DNA of 64,000 nt. Origin: Zeugodacus cucurbitae. Taxonomy: Eukaryota; Arthropoda; Insecta; Diptera; Tephritidae. The notes below the pieces were generated by a model, which ran no database searches, had not been told where the DNA came from, and was given only the letters and a program-made list of their open reading frames with translations. Below, piece by piece: positions 1-11,180 of the stretch; positions within the stretch are counted from its first letter, which is position 1; each line of letters starts with the position of its first letter. Location: assembly GCF_028554725.1 (NCBI RefSeq), contig NC_071668.1, forward strand, positions 75,757,719-75,821,718, read 5' to 3'. A program made the position numbers and the translations under genes.

Positions 1-7
1 CGCCAAG

Positions 8-13
8 TATAAA
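8..13 (+). promoter_or_regulatory. TATA box of first helical-protein gene
   Basis: TATAAA lies 94 nt upstream of the ATG at 102 and is preserved in the duplicate gene at 2027-2032, inside an almost identical stretch. Conservation of the whole leader between the two copies supports it as the core promoter. Confidence 0.6.
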
Positions 14-101
14 TGACGGAAATTTCCTGTAACGGCGCATAGTGCATTCTACAACAGCGTGCGATCGCTTTCAAATTGAGCGAAAGTCCGTGAACGACAA
101 A

Positions 102-908
102 ATGTCAAAAATAATCTGGTTATTTGTGTGCGTAATTTCTTTGCATGTTTGGAAGAAATAAAATTCATTACAACTCCATTTTGAGATACATTTAAATAAA
201 CTTTTTTTCGTTAATCCACAGTTTGCAATTAGTTTGCCAACTGCAGAAACTCAAAGTGCTCTCAAGGACAGCAGCAGCACCGAGCACAATGCGCTGGCGC
301 CAGCGAAAGGCAAAGATGCACCAAAACCGCTGACCTTGGAAGAGCAAAACTTGATAACACGTGAACGCAAACGCCTCTCAGCTATGATAATCGAAGGCGA
401 CAAGAAGCACCAGCAGTTTCTTTTGAAAGCCAGTAATAAAATTGCGAAAAACATACTTGCCGACCCTGCCATCAGTAGAATAGGCACCACCGAAGGCAAG
501 CAGGAACGGGCCGTGCTTGAGGCATATGTCCAGGATTCGGATGATATTCTTAACGCTACAGCCGATAAATGCATTAAAGTGCTTAAAGACTTCTTCACTT
601 TTACCAATAGACACTATTCAATCAAATATAATCCTATGTATGCAGATGATATTTGGTATAAAGCTTTGAAGACACATGGTATGGATCAGCTCGAGTCTGA
701 AGAAGCGAAAATATTGAACGAAATCGGTTGTCAGTACGCAGATGAATTCGAAAAGTACCTGAAGTCGCTTTCGCCAGCAGGTCTCGAGAAAGAAAAGGAT
801 TTAGTGTATGTACAAGAGACCTTTTTGGAAAATAAAGATGTTTTGGATAAGGCGAATTATGGTTATCGTTATGTCAGCTTTTTCAAGGAACAACAAGCGG
901 AGGATTAA
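102..908 (+). CDS. secreted helical protein, family 1, copy 1
   Basis: Two exons: 102-146 (MSKIIWLFVCVISLH) and 222-908, with a 75-nt phase-0 intron (donor GTTTGG, acceptor CCACAG). The product is about 243 residues. A hydrophobic signal peptide is followed by a Ser/Ala/Lys-rich linker (SALKDSSSTEHNALAP) and a Lys/Glu-rich helical domain that begins near PLTLEEQNLITRERKRL. The C-terminal part, LSPAGLEKEKDLVYV, sits where relatives have the LSDEEK...WYE motif. Two cysteines are present in the mature part. The gene is a tandem duplicate of the one at 2121-2925, with promoter, intron and 3' UTR conserved. AATAAA follows near 992. I do not recognise the family; secretion is inferred from the signal peptide. 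Confidence 0.8.
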
Positions 909-2019
909 AAGAAAATAATGTATAAAGAAAGCTTGAAGCTTGCTATAAAATTAAGTTTTAACTGTAGTTATTGCATTTTAAATGGTTTATATAATAAATA
1001 GTTATATTTTGAATTTCTAAATTTATCATATATAATTGGGTTTTTGCCAAAATGAGACGCTGATAAGATATTCTTCTCAACTGAAAATGTCATTTTTTGA
1101 GCCAAATTTTCGACATTTGCGGGAATATCTCTAGGGTCAAGCACTGATCGATTAAATCGATTAAATCGTTTTATATCGATCTTGGACATTTGTGTCAACA
1201 TTAACCCAACAAAATATTTGTAGAGATCTGTTTGCATCCCAAACTAATTCTTAACTAAAAATGTCACTTTTGGAGCCGAATTCTCGACATTTGCGGCTAC
1301 AGTTGTAAACCTAATACATTCTTCGATTTTTATCTTATCTTCGCCAACACAAGCGTATACTAAATATTTGTAAATATAACTAAAAAAAAAATAAAAAGGG
1401 TATTTTCGGCTGTATTAAATTCTCATTAAATGTTAAATCGCTCAAAAAACTAATCCAACGGCAACCCTGCTTCTATAAGTAGCAAACTAATGCGATGACG
1501 ATATACTCGTATATAGTTTTGACATTATTGTCATTCATTACAAATAAATTTAATTATTTCTGATTAGCTGAATTTCCACTACATAAGCTATTGTATACGC
1601 GTTTGCTCAGAGTCGTCTCCAAAAGCTTTGTGGTGGGGGTGCAACTGTCTTAAAAGAAAAATTTGATTTTTGTTGTTTTTTAAACTCGAACTACAACTTA
1701 ACTGGGAATAAAAACATTTTTAGCTTTTTCTGATTCTCGCAATACAACTTTAGGCTAAATTTTAAGTGCTTTATTCTTCTTTGCGGATTCTTGAAATATA
1801 TTTGCAAAATTTTGATGAGAGGTTTGTAATTAGCCAATCACTTGTTTGGGGTTCTGCGCCACTACTGCCACCTCTGTATCTGCGTCATATTGACTATTTG
1901 ACCTCTGCTCATCACTTTTGTATTTTTTTTCGGGCATACATTTGTTATTCTATCAATTAAAGCGATTGCAATAAATTAAAAATGAAATATTATTAGTAAA
2001 CATGTAAATCATGCTTCAG
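909..2019. other. intergenic spacer with internal duplication
   Basis: No gene seen. A block of about 50 nt containing AAATGTCA...GAGCC...TCGACATTTGCGG occurs twice, near 1072-1120 and 1249-1297, so the spacer has a 177-bp tandem duplication. A short TCGATTAAA microsatellite lies near 1148-1168. The first about 150 nt are the 3' UTR of the upstream gene. Confidence 0.5.
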
Positions 2020-2026
2020 CGCCAAG

Positions 2027-2032
2027 TATAAA
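2027..2032 (+). promoter_or_regulatory. TATA box of second helical-protein gene
   Basis: TATAAA is at the same offset from the ATG (94 nt) as in the first copy, within a promoter and leader duplicated almost base for base. Confidence 0.6.
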
Positions 2033-2120
2033 TGACGGAAATTTCCTGTAACGGCGCATAGTGCATTCTACAACAGCGTGCGATCGCTTTCAAATCGAAC
2101 GAAAGTCCGTTAACGACAAA

Positions 2121-2925
2121 ATGTCAAAAATAATCTGGTTATTCGTGTGCGCAATATATTTGCAGGTTTGGAGAAAATCAAATTCATAACAATTCCATTG
2201 AGTTACATTTAAATAAAATTTTCTTTAATCCACAGTTTGCATTTTGTCTGCCAACTGCAGAAACTCAAAGTGCTCTCAAGGACAGCAGCAGCACCGAGCA
2301 GAATGCGTTGGCGCCAGCGAAAGGCAAAGATGCACCAAAACCACTGACCTTGGAAGAGCAAAATTTGATCACACGTGAACGCAAACGACTCTCAGCTATG
2401 ATATCCGCAGGCGACAGAAAGCATCAGGAATTTATATTAAAAGAGAGTAATAAAATTGCGAAAGACATACTTGCCGATCCGGCGATTAGTAGTATAGACA
2501 CCGTTGATGGTAAGCAGGAACGGGCAATCCTTGAGACATATGTCCAGGATTCGGATGACATTCTTAACGATGTAGGCAAAAAATGCATTAAGCGTGTGCT
2601 TAAAGACTTCTACACGTTTGTCAACAGACACAATTCAAGCAAAGACAAGCCAATATATGCACATGATATTTGGTACAAAGCTTTGGAGACACATGGTATG
2701 AATCAGCTCGAGGCTGAGGAAGCGAAATTATTGAACGAAATCAGTTATCAGTATGCGGATGAATTCGAAAAGTATCTCAAGTTGCTTTCGCCAGCGGGTC
2801 TGGAGAAAGAAAAGGATTTAGTGTATGTACATGAGACCTATTTGGAAAATAAAGATGTTATGGATAAGGCGGATTATGGTTATCGTTACGTTAGCTTTTT
2901 CTACGGACCACAAGCTGAGGATTAA
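2121..2925 (+). CDS. secreted helical protein, family 1, copy 2
   Basis: Exons 2121-2165 (MSKIIWLFVCAIYLQ) and 2236-2925 with a 70-nt phase-0 intron; about 244 residues. It is a recent duplicate of the 102-908 gene, in frame throughout, with one extra codon (KRVLKDF against KVLKDF). Most changes are substitutions that keep charge or helix character, which suggests both copies are functional. The signal exon here ends in LQ, the form seen in most other genes of the window. The 3' UTR matches copy 1 up to about 3030, where copy 2 has a roughly 300-bp insertion. Function is not known to me. Confidence 0.8.
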
Positions 2926-3030
2926 AAGGAATAATGTATAAAGAAAGCTTGAAGCTTGCTATAAAATTTAGTAATATTATTTTAGTTATTGCATTTTGAA
3001 TGGTTTATATAATAAATAGTTATATTTTGA

Positions 3031-3331
3031 ATGCAGTGTCATTTTATATTTCGTTACGTACAATTGTGTATAATTTTTGGTTTCTTATCACGCTCAAATG
3101 TACAGAAACCACGTACTCATACATACATATCTGATATATTTTCAACATATATACATACTTACATATATTCAAATGTACACTAACAACTATTATTCGCAGC
3201 TGTAAAAATAGATAGCAAGCGGCTAAGCTTTTAAGCATGTCTACAGCTTTCATATGTCTCACTATTAGTAATGCAGAGCAGTTTAATGTTAATTTCCCAA
3301 CTAATACCAAGCTAGATCGCGGTATTCTATT
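3031..3331. other. insertion splitting the duplicated 3' flank
   Basis: After the second gene the sequence matches the first gene's flank up to about 3030, and the match resumes at about 3332 (CTAAATTTATCATATATAATTGGG). The intervening 300 bp is absent from the first copy. I see no clear terminal repeats or coding sequence in it. Confidence 0.5.
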
Positions 3332-3398
3332 CTAAATTTATCATATATAATTGGGCTTTTGCCAAAATGAGACGCTGATAAGATATTCTAAATAAAAA

Positions 3399-4125
3399 GA
3401 AGTAAGGAAAGGCTCAGTTCGGGTGTAACAGAACATTTTATACTCTCGCACTTTATTGAGATAATTTTATTAAGATAACACACAATTAGGCCCATATATT
3501 CGACATAAACTTCAATAGAATAATATTCATTATATATAGTATATGAGGTCTGAGATCTGAGGTAATTCCTGAACCGATTTTCACCACTTAGGTACGCTAT
3601 ATCAAAGACCATACGTTTACTTAATTTTACTAAGATATTTCACATATTAACTCATATGTAGGTAATAAAACCCACCATATTTTTGAAAAACCTATAATTA
3701 GGTATATGGGATCTAGGAGAAGTTATGACCCGATTTTAATAATTTTTGGTACAGAGATACATCACTAGAAGGAAACTCCCTCTGTAATACATTAAAATAC
3801 CTGAGAGATTTACAGATATTTTCGGTGAAAAGTTACACTTAGGCACTGAATTCTTCATGTAAAATACATCCAAATATGCCCCTCCCTAGTGTGATCCTCT
3901 CTACCAAATACTACTTTCATAACTTTATTTATTGCTTACGTTAACAATTTATAGTTTTTCTATTTTCGCCATTTTCAGAATTTCAACTTATCTCTTGATC
4001 ATTTTGATATATGTAGTATATGCAACCCTATAGCTAACTCGTTTAGTTTTAAGCCATATGTATCTCGTTTTGTGAACAAAACTATAGTACTCTCTTTGCA
4101 ACATGTTGTGAGAGTATAAACATAT
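3399..4125 (+). repeat. interspersed element, TTTTATACTCTCGCA-ended, degenerate copy
   Basis: It begins AGTAAGGAAAGGCTCAGTTC and ACATTTTATACTCTCGCA and ends in a degenerate TTGTGAGAGTATAAA. Related copies lie at 22140-23330, 39960-41016, 44615-45808, 46490-47660 and 54265-55373. It is non-coding, with internal deletions relative to the longer copies. Confidence 0.6.
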
Positions 4126-5237
4126 TTTAAGTAGTCTATGAATTATTTGAAAATAGAAAGCTTACAAAAATGTAAGAAATAATGATAATGTTAAGAATGT
4201 TGTGATTTATTTTCACTCAAAATCGTCCGATATTTCTTCTTCCGCTTCATTGACGTTTTAACTACGGAAGCGACTTTGACTGATAAGAAGATATTGCGGC
4301 CGATGTTTCTTCGATTCGACAAGTTGTCTTCCAGTTTTACAATAAATTTCATATTTTATTCCTCACCCCTCTTGTGGGCATTACATCTTTTCAGGACCTA
4401 CTTTACAAAAACCCTAATTTACTTTCACTTACATCATCGTCCAGTTTTCAAAAAGAATGGGAAGGCTATAGAGTGATACTTTAATTCATAAGCTTTGATA
4501 TCTTAACTATCCAAAAACTAAATAATACATACTAAGATGTTGAGTAGAGTGATTAGTAAAGTAAAATTTGTGCAATTTATTATAGGGCTTATCAAAATCT
4601 AAGAAATAGCTCATAAAGCTTTAACCATTTTCGTGGAATACCATGATTCTCATGGCGGAAAGCGTTCGCTACATAATTGCTTCCTATTAGGTGCAATCTC
4701 TGAGAGAGGTTTTATAAACACTTTTGACAATAAAGTTTACTAAATCAATGAATCATTAAGAAACGACGCATAACCTTGCTCCCAGATCCCTCCATCATAA
4801 AACACATGTTTTCATATTACATCAAGTGTGAGGGCTTGTAGTTATAGTTAATTTGTTATCTCTCATATCGATTTTTAGGCAAAAAATTTATGAATTTTTT
4901 CGTGTTGATATATTACTCAGCAAAATAACCGGCAACATCAATACGATATGTCACTGGCACAAGTGCAGGTGTACCTCAATTAATGCCAGTAATCTGTATA
5001 TAACATATTTGCACTGTAGACTAACCCATGCGAGCTTATCTATTTCGCACCAGCTGTAACAACACATTGTATATACTCGTTAAGGGGGTTTCTATATGAT
5101 GACTAACGACATATGTACATAACTACTCGAGCCCTTATCTACAACAACAATTAGGAATTGGCGTGTCCATTATTGCTCAAAGCGTAAATAGGTATAACCA
5201 AACAGATAACGATACTTTTGACTTTTTGGCATAACTC
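4126..5237. other. gene-free stretch
   Basis: AT-rich, with only short unsupported reading frames (for example 4276-4476 and 4853-5059) that lack a signal exon or paralogue. I see no recognisable feature. Confidence 0.4.
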
Positions 5238-5400
5238 ATTTATAAATATAGACAAAAACTTTTAGTACAAATCGAAAGCTAAGTGGAGTAACATCATACA
5301 AATGATTGTTAAGAATATATAGGTAATAAAACTATATTCAATTTGAGTGCTGTGGAATAATAAAACATAATATCTCACGAAGAACAAGAGACTGCCTAAA

Positions 5401-6155
5401 ATGGGTAGAATTTCTGGTTGTTTACTATGCACGTTGGTGCTGATCGCGAGCGCTGTAAGTATATCGGAAGATACATCAAAATTAATTGCCAAAGCCATTC
5501 TAACTATTTCTAAATATTTTTCTTATAGATCAACTACAGCAACACCGCTCCAGCTCCCGCTCATGAGGGCATGTTTAAATTCGAAACTGAAATTGAAAGA
5601 ACCATGTTTGAATTCTTCGTAAATCTCTTCAAATACTTGCACGCTTCTTTGGATAAGAGTAGAGAGTTGCTAGAGCAAGTGTTGAAAGATGAAGTTATTG
5701 TGCAGAAGAACGATTTGGAAAAGAGTAAAGAATTGCTAATGGATTACATAGTGGAGGCTAAAGAGCGCGTTAAGCCACTACCAGCCGATATTTCCACAGT
5801 GGATGGTTTCCTGTATATTGTCACACAGATACACACGCTCAACACCTTCGAAGACATTGTGCAACGCTACAATACCACCAGTTTGCCGAAACCCACCGAT
5901 GAGGATATACTCATTGAGGCGGCGCTGAAGCGCAATGGCTTGGACGCCTTGATAAGTGAGCTGAAGAATAATAAAATGGTCTTTTTCGACGAATTCTTGC
6001 GCAAAATGGGAATTTATGTGAAAAATCTGTCGGAGGAGGATAGAATTAAGAATAACAAAGTGGTGGAATGGTACCAGAAATATACCGATTCCACCGATGA
6101 GCAGAAAGCCAACGATGTCTTCACGCATTTTGCGCAAATGTTTGCGCGTTTTTGA
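5401..6155 (+). CDS. secreted helical protein, family 1
   Basis: Exons 5401-5454 (MGRISGCLLCTLVLIASA) and 5529-6155, with a 74-nt phase-0 intron (donor GTAAGT, acceptor CTTATAG); about 226 residues. The mature part opens INYSNTAPAPAHEG and then forms long amphipathic helices: FVNLFKYLHASLDKSRELL, a VKPLPADISTV segment equivalent to the LP turn of the relatives, and a C-terminal LSEEDR...VVEWYQKY, the family signature. TATAAATA near 5240 is a possible promoter. It has the same architecture and motif order as the minus-strand genes to its right, although it is transcribed the other way. I infer an extracellular helical-bundle protein of unknown role. Confidence 0.78.
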
Positions 6156-6678
6156 AAATTGAAAAATGTGTGTTTCACAAAAATTTCCACAATTTGAAAT
6201 GAAGTAGAAAATAGTTTGCGCCATGAAAAATAATTAGTTTTTTGCCAATCACCAAAGCGGTTATAATCAATAAATGAATCATATTTGTAGATAAGAATGC
6301 TCGTTATCGTTATGGGCTTTGCAGGCCCATAGTGCAAATGGGTGCGCGTGTGTATGCGTGTGTGTGTTGCTGATTGAGTGAATTATCATTTACCCGATGT
6401 ATGTAGGTGTTTATGTATGAGAAGTGAAAATATTTTAAAAAATATATAATTATTTACAGTAATTTTAATAACGAAAATAACATTTGTATGTTTTGATTTC
6501 TTCGATAGATAAGAGAAAGTAGTTGCCTCTCTAGTAAGGAATTTTTTGAAATTGCAGATTTCGAAGAGACAACCCAACGAAGTGTATTCAGTGGTACTTT
6601 CATTAACTTTTCTATTTTCGGAAGATTTACAAACTCTTTTATTATAAGCTTTCATTTAATTCCCATCATGTATGACCT

Positions 6679-7430
6679 CTAGGTTCTAGAAAGTTTTAGT
6701 GAAAGTAGTATTCGTCCTACTGTTATGTCATTAGATTCACATAAAAAACTTGTAGTTATAGCCGAGTCCAAAACAGCGCGCCACGCATCTCTCCTTTTGG
6801 CAGTTTGGCACCAATTGGTAATACCAAGTGAAGACAGGTCCTTCTCCACCTGGTCCCTCCAACGGAGTGGAGGCCTTTCCCCTCCTCGGCTTCCACCAGC
6901 GGGTACTGCATCGAAAACTTTCAGAGCTGGGGCACTTTCGTCCATTCGAACAACATGACCTAGCCAGCGTAGCCGGTCTCTTTTTATTCGCTGGACTATG
7001 TCTATGTCGTCGAACAACACATACAGCTCATCATTCCATCTTCTGCGGTATTCGCCGTTGCCAATGTTTAAGGGATCATAAATTTTCCGCAAAACCTTTC
7101 TCTCGAAAACTCCTAGTACCGTCTCAACGGATGTTGATACCATCCACGCTTCTGCACCATACATCAGGACGGGAATAATGAGCGACTTGTAGAGTTTGAT
7201 TTTTGTTCGTCGAGAGAGTAAAGTCCTCTCAATTCAATTGCCTACTCAGTCCATAGCAGCACCTGTTGACAAGAGTGATTCTGCGTTGCATGTCAAGGCT
7301 GACATTATTATCGGTGTTGATGCTGGTTCCCAGGTATATGAAATTATCTACAACTTCAAAGTTATGACTGTCAACAGTGACGTGGGAGCCAAGACACGAA
7401 TGCGCTGACTGTTTGTTTGATGACAGGAGA
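6679..7430 (-). mobile_element. LINE (non-LTR retrotransposon) 3' fragment
   Basis: Minus-strand translation gives the C-terminal end of a reverse-transcriptase ORF: MYGAEAWMVSTSVETVLGVF, then RRWNDELY, RLRWLGHVVRMDESAPALK, then PAGGSRGGERPPLRW. Frameshifts near 7165-7200 break the upstream part. Related fragments are at 15770-16110, 30178-30534 and 34200-34830, all cut to the same 3' region, as expected of 5'-truncated LINE copies. Confidence 0.75.
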
Positions 7431-7439
7431 TGATCTTAC

Positions 7440-7874
7440 ACTTACTAATTTCCGAAAATTTTTTGCTTACTACTCTAACTTGGCAAATCACGCGCTAAGA
7501 AAATACAATATGGAACGGCTAAAAAATTATGTTTACACTTAAGTATTGATTCGAAGCGATAAGCTCTATATGTCCTCAGGGAAAGCAAAACGAATTTGAG
7601 TGTTAGTAACTAGTAATTTTTGAGGAACTCACAAATTGAATTAGGTTCTGGCAAATTGCTTTATTATTTCCATGCATTATTATATTAAAGAACTTTTCAA
7701 CGATCATAATATAACTTCCATTATCATCAATTTTAACAATTTTTTAGAGTTGAAAAAAAGGTGAAATAAATGTATTAAAATTGAATAATAAATCATAAAT
7801 TAGATTTGGTACACTGGTTGCCTTTAAATTTTTGAACAACCTGATACTAAGCAACTAATAATAACTGTAAACTT
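7440..7874. other. gene-free stretch
   Basis: AT-rich spacer plus the 3' UTR of the minus-strand gene that ends at 7875. I see no other feature. Confidence 0.4.
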
Positions 7875-8600
7875 TCAATCGAAAAAATCTAAAAATTCTT
7901 GAATTAAAGGTCCAAGCTGTTCTTCAAAATTATCCGATTCCTTAAAACGTTTGATCCAGTCGATCATTTCAGGTACTTCTTGTTTTTCCTCATCACTTAG
8001 TGAATTCTCAAAGTCTTCGAATGTTTTTGTAAGCTGCAATATTGTTTGTTCCATAGTATTACCGAATTTCTCCGCCACACTTTTCCGACCGAGCTTTTCG
8101 AGCGCATTTTCTAATATCTTGATATCATTGCCGTCGGGTAATAATTCAATGTCATCGAAGATTGCGCCAACCTCATCTACGGCCGCAAAGATTTTCTCCA
8201 ACTCCGCTTGTTGGTCATCGAAATTAATATTGTCGATATGTTTTAGTGCTTTCTGAAATCGCTTTATGATCTTATTGACTTTTGGTGTTCTATCAGGTGT
8301 CATTTCCAGTTCTAGGACTAAATTCGTCATCACATGATTCGAAATGTGTAGAATATTGCTGGACTGATTGGCAAGTATTTCAAGTGTGCTAGCAAGCATC
8401 GTATCTCGTGCCGAGCTTAAATGGTCTGATGTGTTGGTCTGGGTATCTCGGTAAACGCCCTGTTGTGGAAATGCAGCCGTCAGCTTTTGGAAGACATCGA
8501 TATATTATGCTATGGTTTGTTAGAATTAGTAGCTTGTTTGGTGACTCACCTGCAAGACAGCGCCACAGCTCAAAAGTAATACAAACCGACTCGTACTCAT
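7875..8600 (-). CDS. secreted helical protein, family 1
   Basis: Minus-strand exons 8550-8600 (MSTSRFVLLLSCGAVLQ) and 7875-8483, with a 66-nt phase-0 intron (donor GTGAGT); about 219 residues. Exon 2 opens LTAAFPQQGVYRD, so signal cleavage is likely after LTAA. The mature chain has no cysteine and is strongly amphipathic. C-terminal LSDEEKQEVPEMIDWIKRF is a clear copy of the family signature, and the acidic tail ends EFLDFFD. A TATA-like TTTTATATTGA lies upstream near 8688. It belongs to a run of minus-strand relatives from 7.9 to 21.7 kb. Unrecognised family, secreted by inference. Confidence 0.82.
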
Positions 8601-9495
8601 TTTAGGTAATCACTTCCGCTGTATACGCGTTACTTTTGTTTTAAAAGTTCGAAATTAAACTAAATTGGTGCATAATCCGTGCTAATCTTTTATATTGACT
8701 CCATGTGTGTGTATATAGTATATAGTTTTACGTACGTGCGGTTTGTATTTCGAAATTGCGCAACCATGGTTTATAGGCAACTGTTTAGTAGCGCGGCATT
8801 GTTCTGGCCAGTATAATTGAATTTCCATATCGTTTGTTGGCAGCGCTTTTAATATATTCCATTGCATGTTTTGCTAAGAATCAGTAATAAATACTGTTAA
8901 ACATAACTTGGAAAATGTAAATCTTAAATACATACGTAGTCTAGAAATTAGTAATATATAAACCTTACTTCCAATTAGCTTGTTGAGGATAAAAAAGTGA
9001 AAAATACAGATTTTATGGAATACATCTTTTACGACCTGACGACAACTGTTTGTGCAGTTGTCTTAGCAAGTGGAAGCACTCGATGACGGAATCTTCCGAA
9101 TATTGCATATACGATATTTTGGGTGAAATATAGTGCGCACACCCACAATGCAAGGATTGATCCAGCGATTTGACATTGAAAAAACATATTTTCAGACATC
9201 AAATCTCTCTCACCAGGGACAGAAAACATTCGTGAGAATTACTCTATGAATGTCGATTCATACTTCGAACGATTGAATACGAACACGCTATCTCACAACA
9301 TCTAACTTAGATCGGTTTATTTAAGTATACGACGAAGAAGAAGAAAAAATAAAAAACTCAAGCTTACGTTCTTAAGTTCAACCGAAGCTGTTTGAAACTC
9401 ATTAACTTAGAAAACGCTCAACTGAAGGTCAATAAAAGGTTCTTCAACACACATTAAAAAAGAAATCCTACCATAGTCCACTAAAATTTTGGAAA
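8601..9495. other. gene-free stretch
   Basis: It holds the promoter of the 8600 gene (TATA-like near 8688) and AT-rich sequence. A reading frame at 9029-9229 on the minus strand has no signal exon or paralogue in the window, and I do not call it. Confidence 0.4.
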
Positions 9496-9497
9496 TA

Positions 9498-9661
9498 CAG
9501 TGGAACTTCTCTAACTCGAATCACCATAATCCACAAAAAAACTTCGAGTTAGAGAGACTTCCGCGGTAATTTGTATGAATGTTGACTTCTATTGCCAATT
9601 CAATAGTTCGAATTATGGAGAACTTCGAGTTAGAGCAGTTAGAGTTATGGAAGTTCAACTG
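9498..9661. mobile_element. MITE with 5'-CAGT...ACTG ends, pogo/Tc1-like
   Basis: A 164-bp element with inverted ends: CAGTGGAACTTCTCTAACTC at the left against CAGTTGAACTTCCATAACTC read inward from the right. It is flanked by TA on both sides (9496-9497 and 9662-9663), the target duplication typical of Tc1/mariner/pogo elements. It is non-coding, with internal repeats of TTCGAGTTAGAG. Confidence 0.7.
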
Positions 9662-9858
9662 TATATCTTCCATAATCAGAGATATTTTTACAAAAAGAAG
9701 GTCCAGGATCTCTCTATTCGAAAACGTTCCTTACTTATCTTTAAAAAAAAATTCCAAATCAACACAATAAACATCAAAACGGTAACTTAATTATATATAA
9801 ATATTTTATTGGAATCAAGAATATACATATCATATAAAAACATTGACACAAAATGAAT

Positions 9859-10636
9859 TCACCAGAATATCGGCCAAAATTGGTCGAAGCATTTATATTG
9901 CTCCTCAAAATCGCTTATAGCGCTGAAACGTTCATGAAATTCGACCAGCTCCCATTCTGTCGCACGCTCCGCATCATTTATCGTTGCCATGAAGTTATCG
10001 AAAGCTTTTGCGAAATTCTGCACCAACAAGCGTCTTGCCTCTGCTAGTCGCTCTTCTTTGGCTTCAAAGCCCACTTCCGCTAAGATTTGTTGTAATAAAT
10101 CGACGTCTGCTTTAAACTGCCGCTTCTCACGCATTGCTACATAGTCATCTTCCACTTTTCCGATTTCACTGACGATGGCGTAGAGCTCATCTTCATGCAC
10201 AAGCTCAGCGTTGAAGTCAAAACTTTCGATTTGCGCTAGAACACTTTGCACTTCAACCATTTTGGTTTGTAGTGCAACACTTTTCTGCGGCAATCCACTT
10301 AATTTGTTTAAGGCTTGTTGGAAAATCAGCAGATTACCACTCAAGTAGCACTTGGCATAATTGGACATTTCCTTGCAGGCCTCAATGTAGAGCACGTCAC
10401 GGCTGGTTAGCGGTGGGTCGCTTACAGCGTCCGAGTCTGAGTTATTGGAATTTGAGTTATCTGCACTCATTTTACTTGCACTCGTTAACAGCTTCAACGA
10501 ATGCGAAAAATATGGCTTAAACATGTGTCCCACAAAAAGAGGTATATGTAACTGTTCGCTTGCTAGTCACTCTGAGCTTTACTTGCGAAAGCTTGTGAAA
10601 TAGAATTTTTCGCGCGAAATGCATTTCACATGCCAT
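9859..10636 (-). CDS. helical protein, family 1, atypical signal exon
   Basis: Exon 2 (9859-10491) opens after an acceptor (TTGAAG) with LLTSASKMSADNSNSNNSDS and encodes 210 residues: a Ser/Asn/Asp-rich linker, then a helical domain with LNKLSGLPQKSVAL, and a C-terminal INDAERATEWELVEFHERF equivalent to the family WY-x-x-F motif. The tail is CFDQFWPIFW. The only fitting exon 1 is 10583-10636 (MACEMHFARKILFHKLSQ, donor GTAAAG, 91-nt phase-0 intron), which is much less hydrophobic than the other signal exons. Alternatively translation starts at the ATG at 10533 or at the internal MSADN. Exon 2 is confident; the 5' end and secretion are uncertain. Confidence 0.65.
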
Positions 10637-11180
10637 TTAATACTCCTAATTGCGATGCATAATGAATAGTCTAATGAATAGTAGTACGAGACCGCAAATG
10701 TTTTTGAGAATCTCTTCTGCAAATCTGAATGAAACTGTTACCGTAAATTGAGTAGAACTTTATTTATAATATAGAAGTACTCTTCTATGTAGAGTTGCTT
10801 GTACTCTCTCTCTCTTTCTGTGAAGCTTTAAGAGCTACGTATATAAAAATCTGTTTATTAGTGGCAAAAATTATAAGAATAATATATTTCCAAAGAAAAA
10901 TATTCTCAAAATAAAATACTTGTTTCAAGATAAAGCAGCTTTCAGAAAAACCTCTGAAGAAATGAATGTTTTGATATCAGAAATATGCTTAGTGTCATAT
11001 GGTGGAACTAATGTGGCCCTAGACACAAGCATGAGAATGAACACCAAAACCGCTAGGCTTTTCTCGCATGCTATTTAATAATCACAAATAAAAGCATTTC
11101 CATTGTATATTTGTTTATCTTTTAAACAATTTTATTTAATTTTTAAATTTAATATTTCACAGTACTTTCAGAACGATTTA
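10637..11180. other. gene-free stretch
   Basis: AT-rich spacer containing the 3' flank of the 11181 gene. A short CT-rich microsatellite (CTCTCTCTCT) lies near 10806. I see nothing else. Confidence 0.4.

Noticed and set aside
6725..7178. Plus-strand frames opposite the LINE fragment
   Set aside because: They are antisense shadows of the reverse-transcriptase tail on the minus strand.
9029..9229. Minus-strand frame of 66 codons with a hydrophobic middle
   Set aside because: No splice partner, no paralogue in the window; could be a decayed repeat, not supportable.
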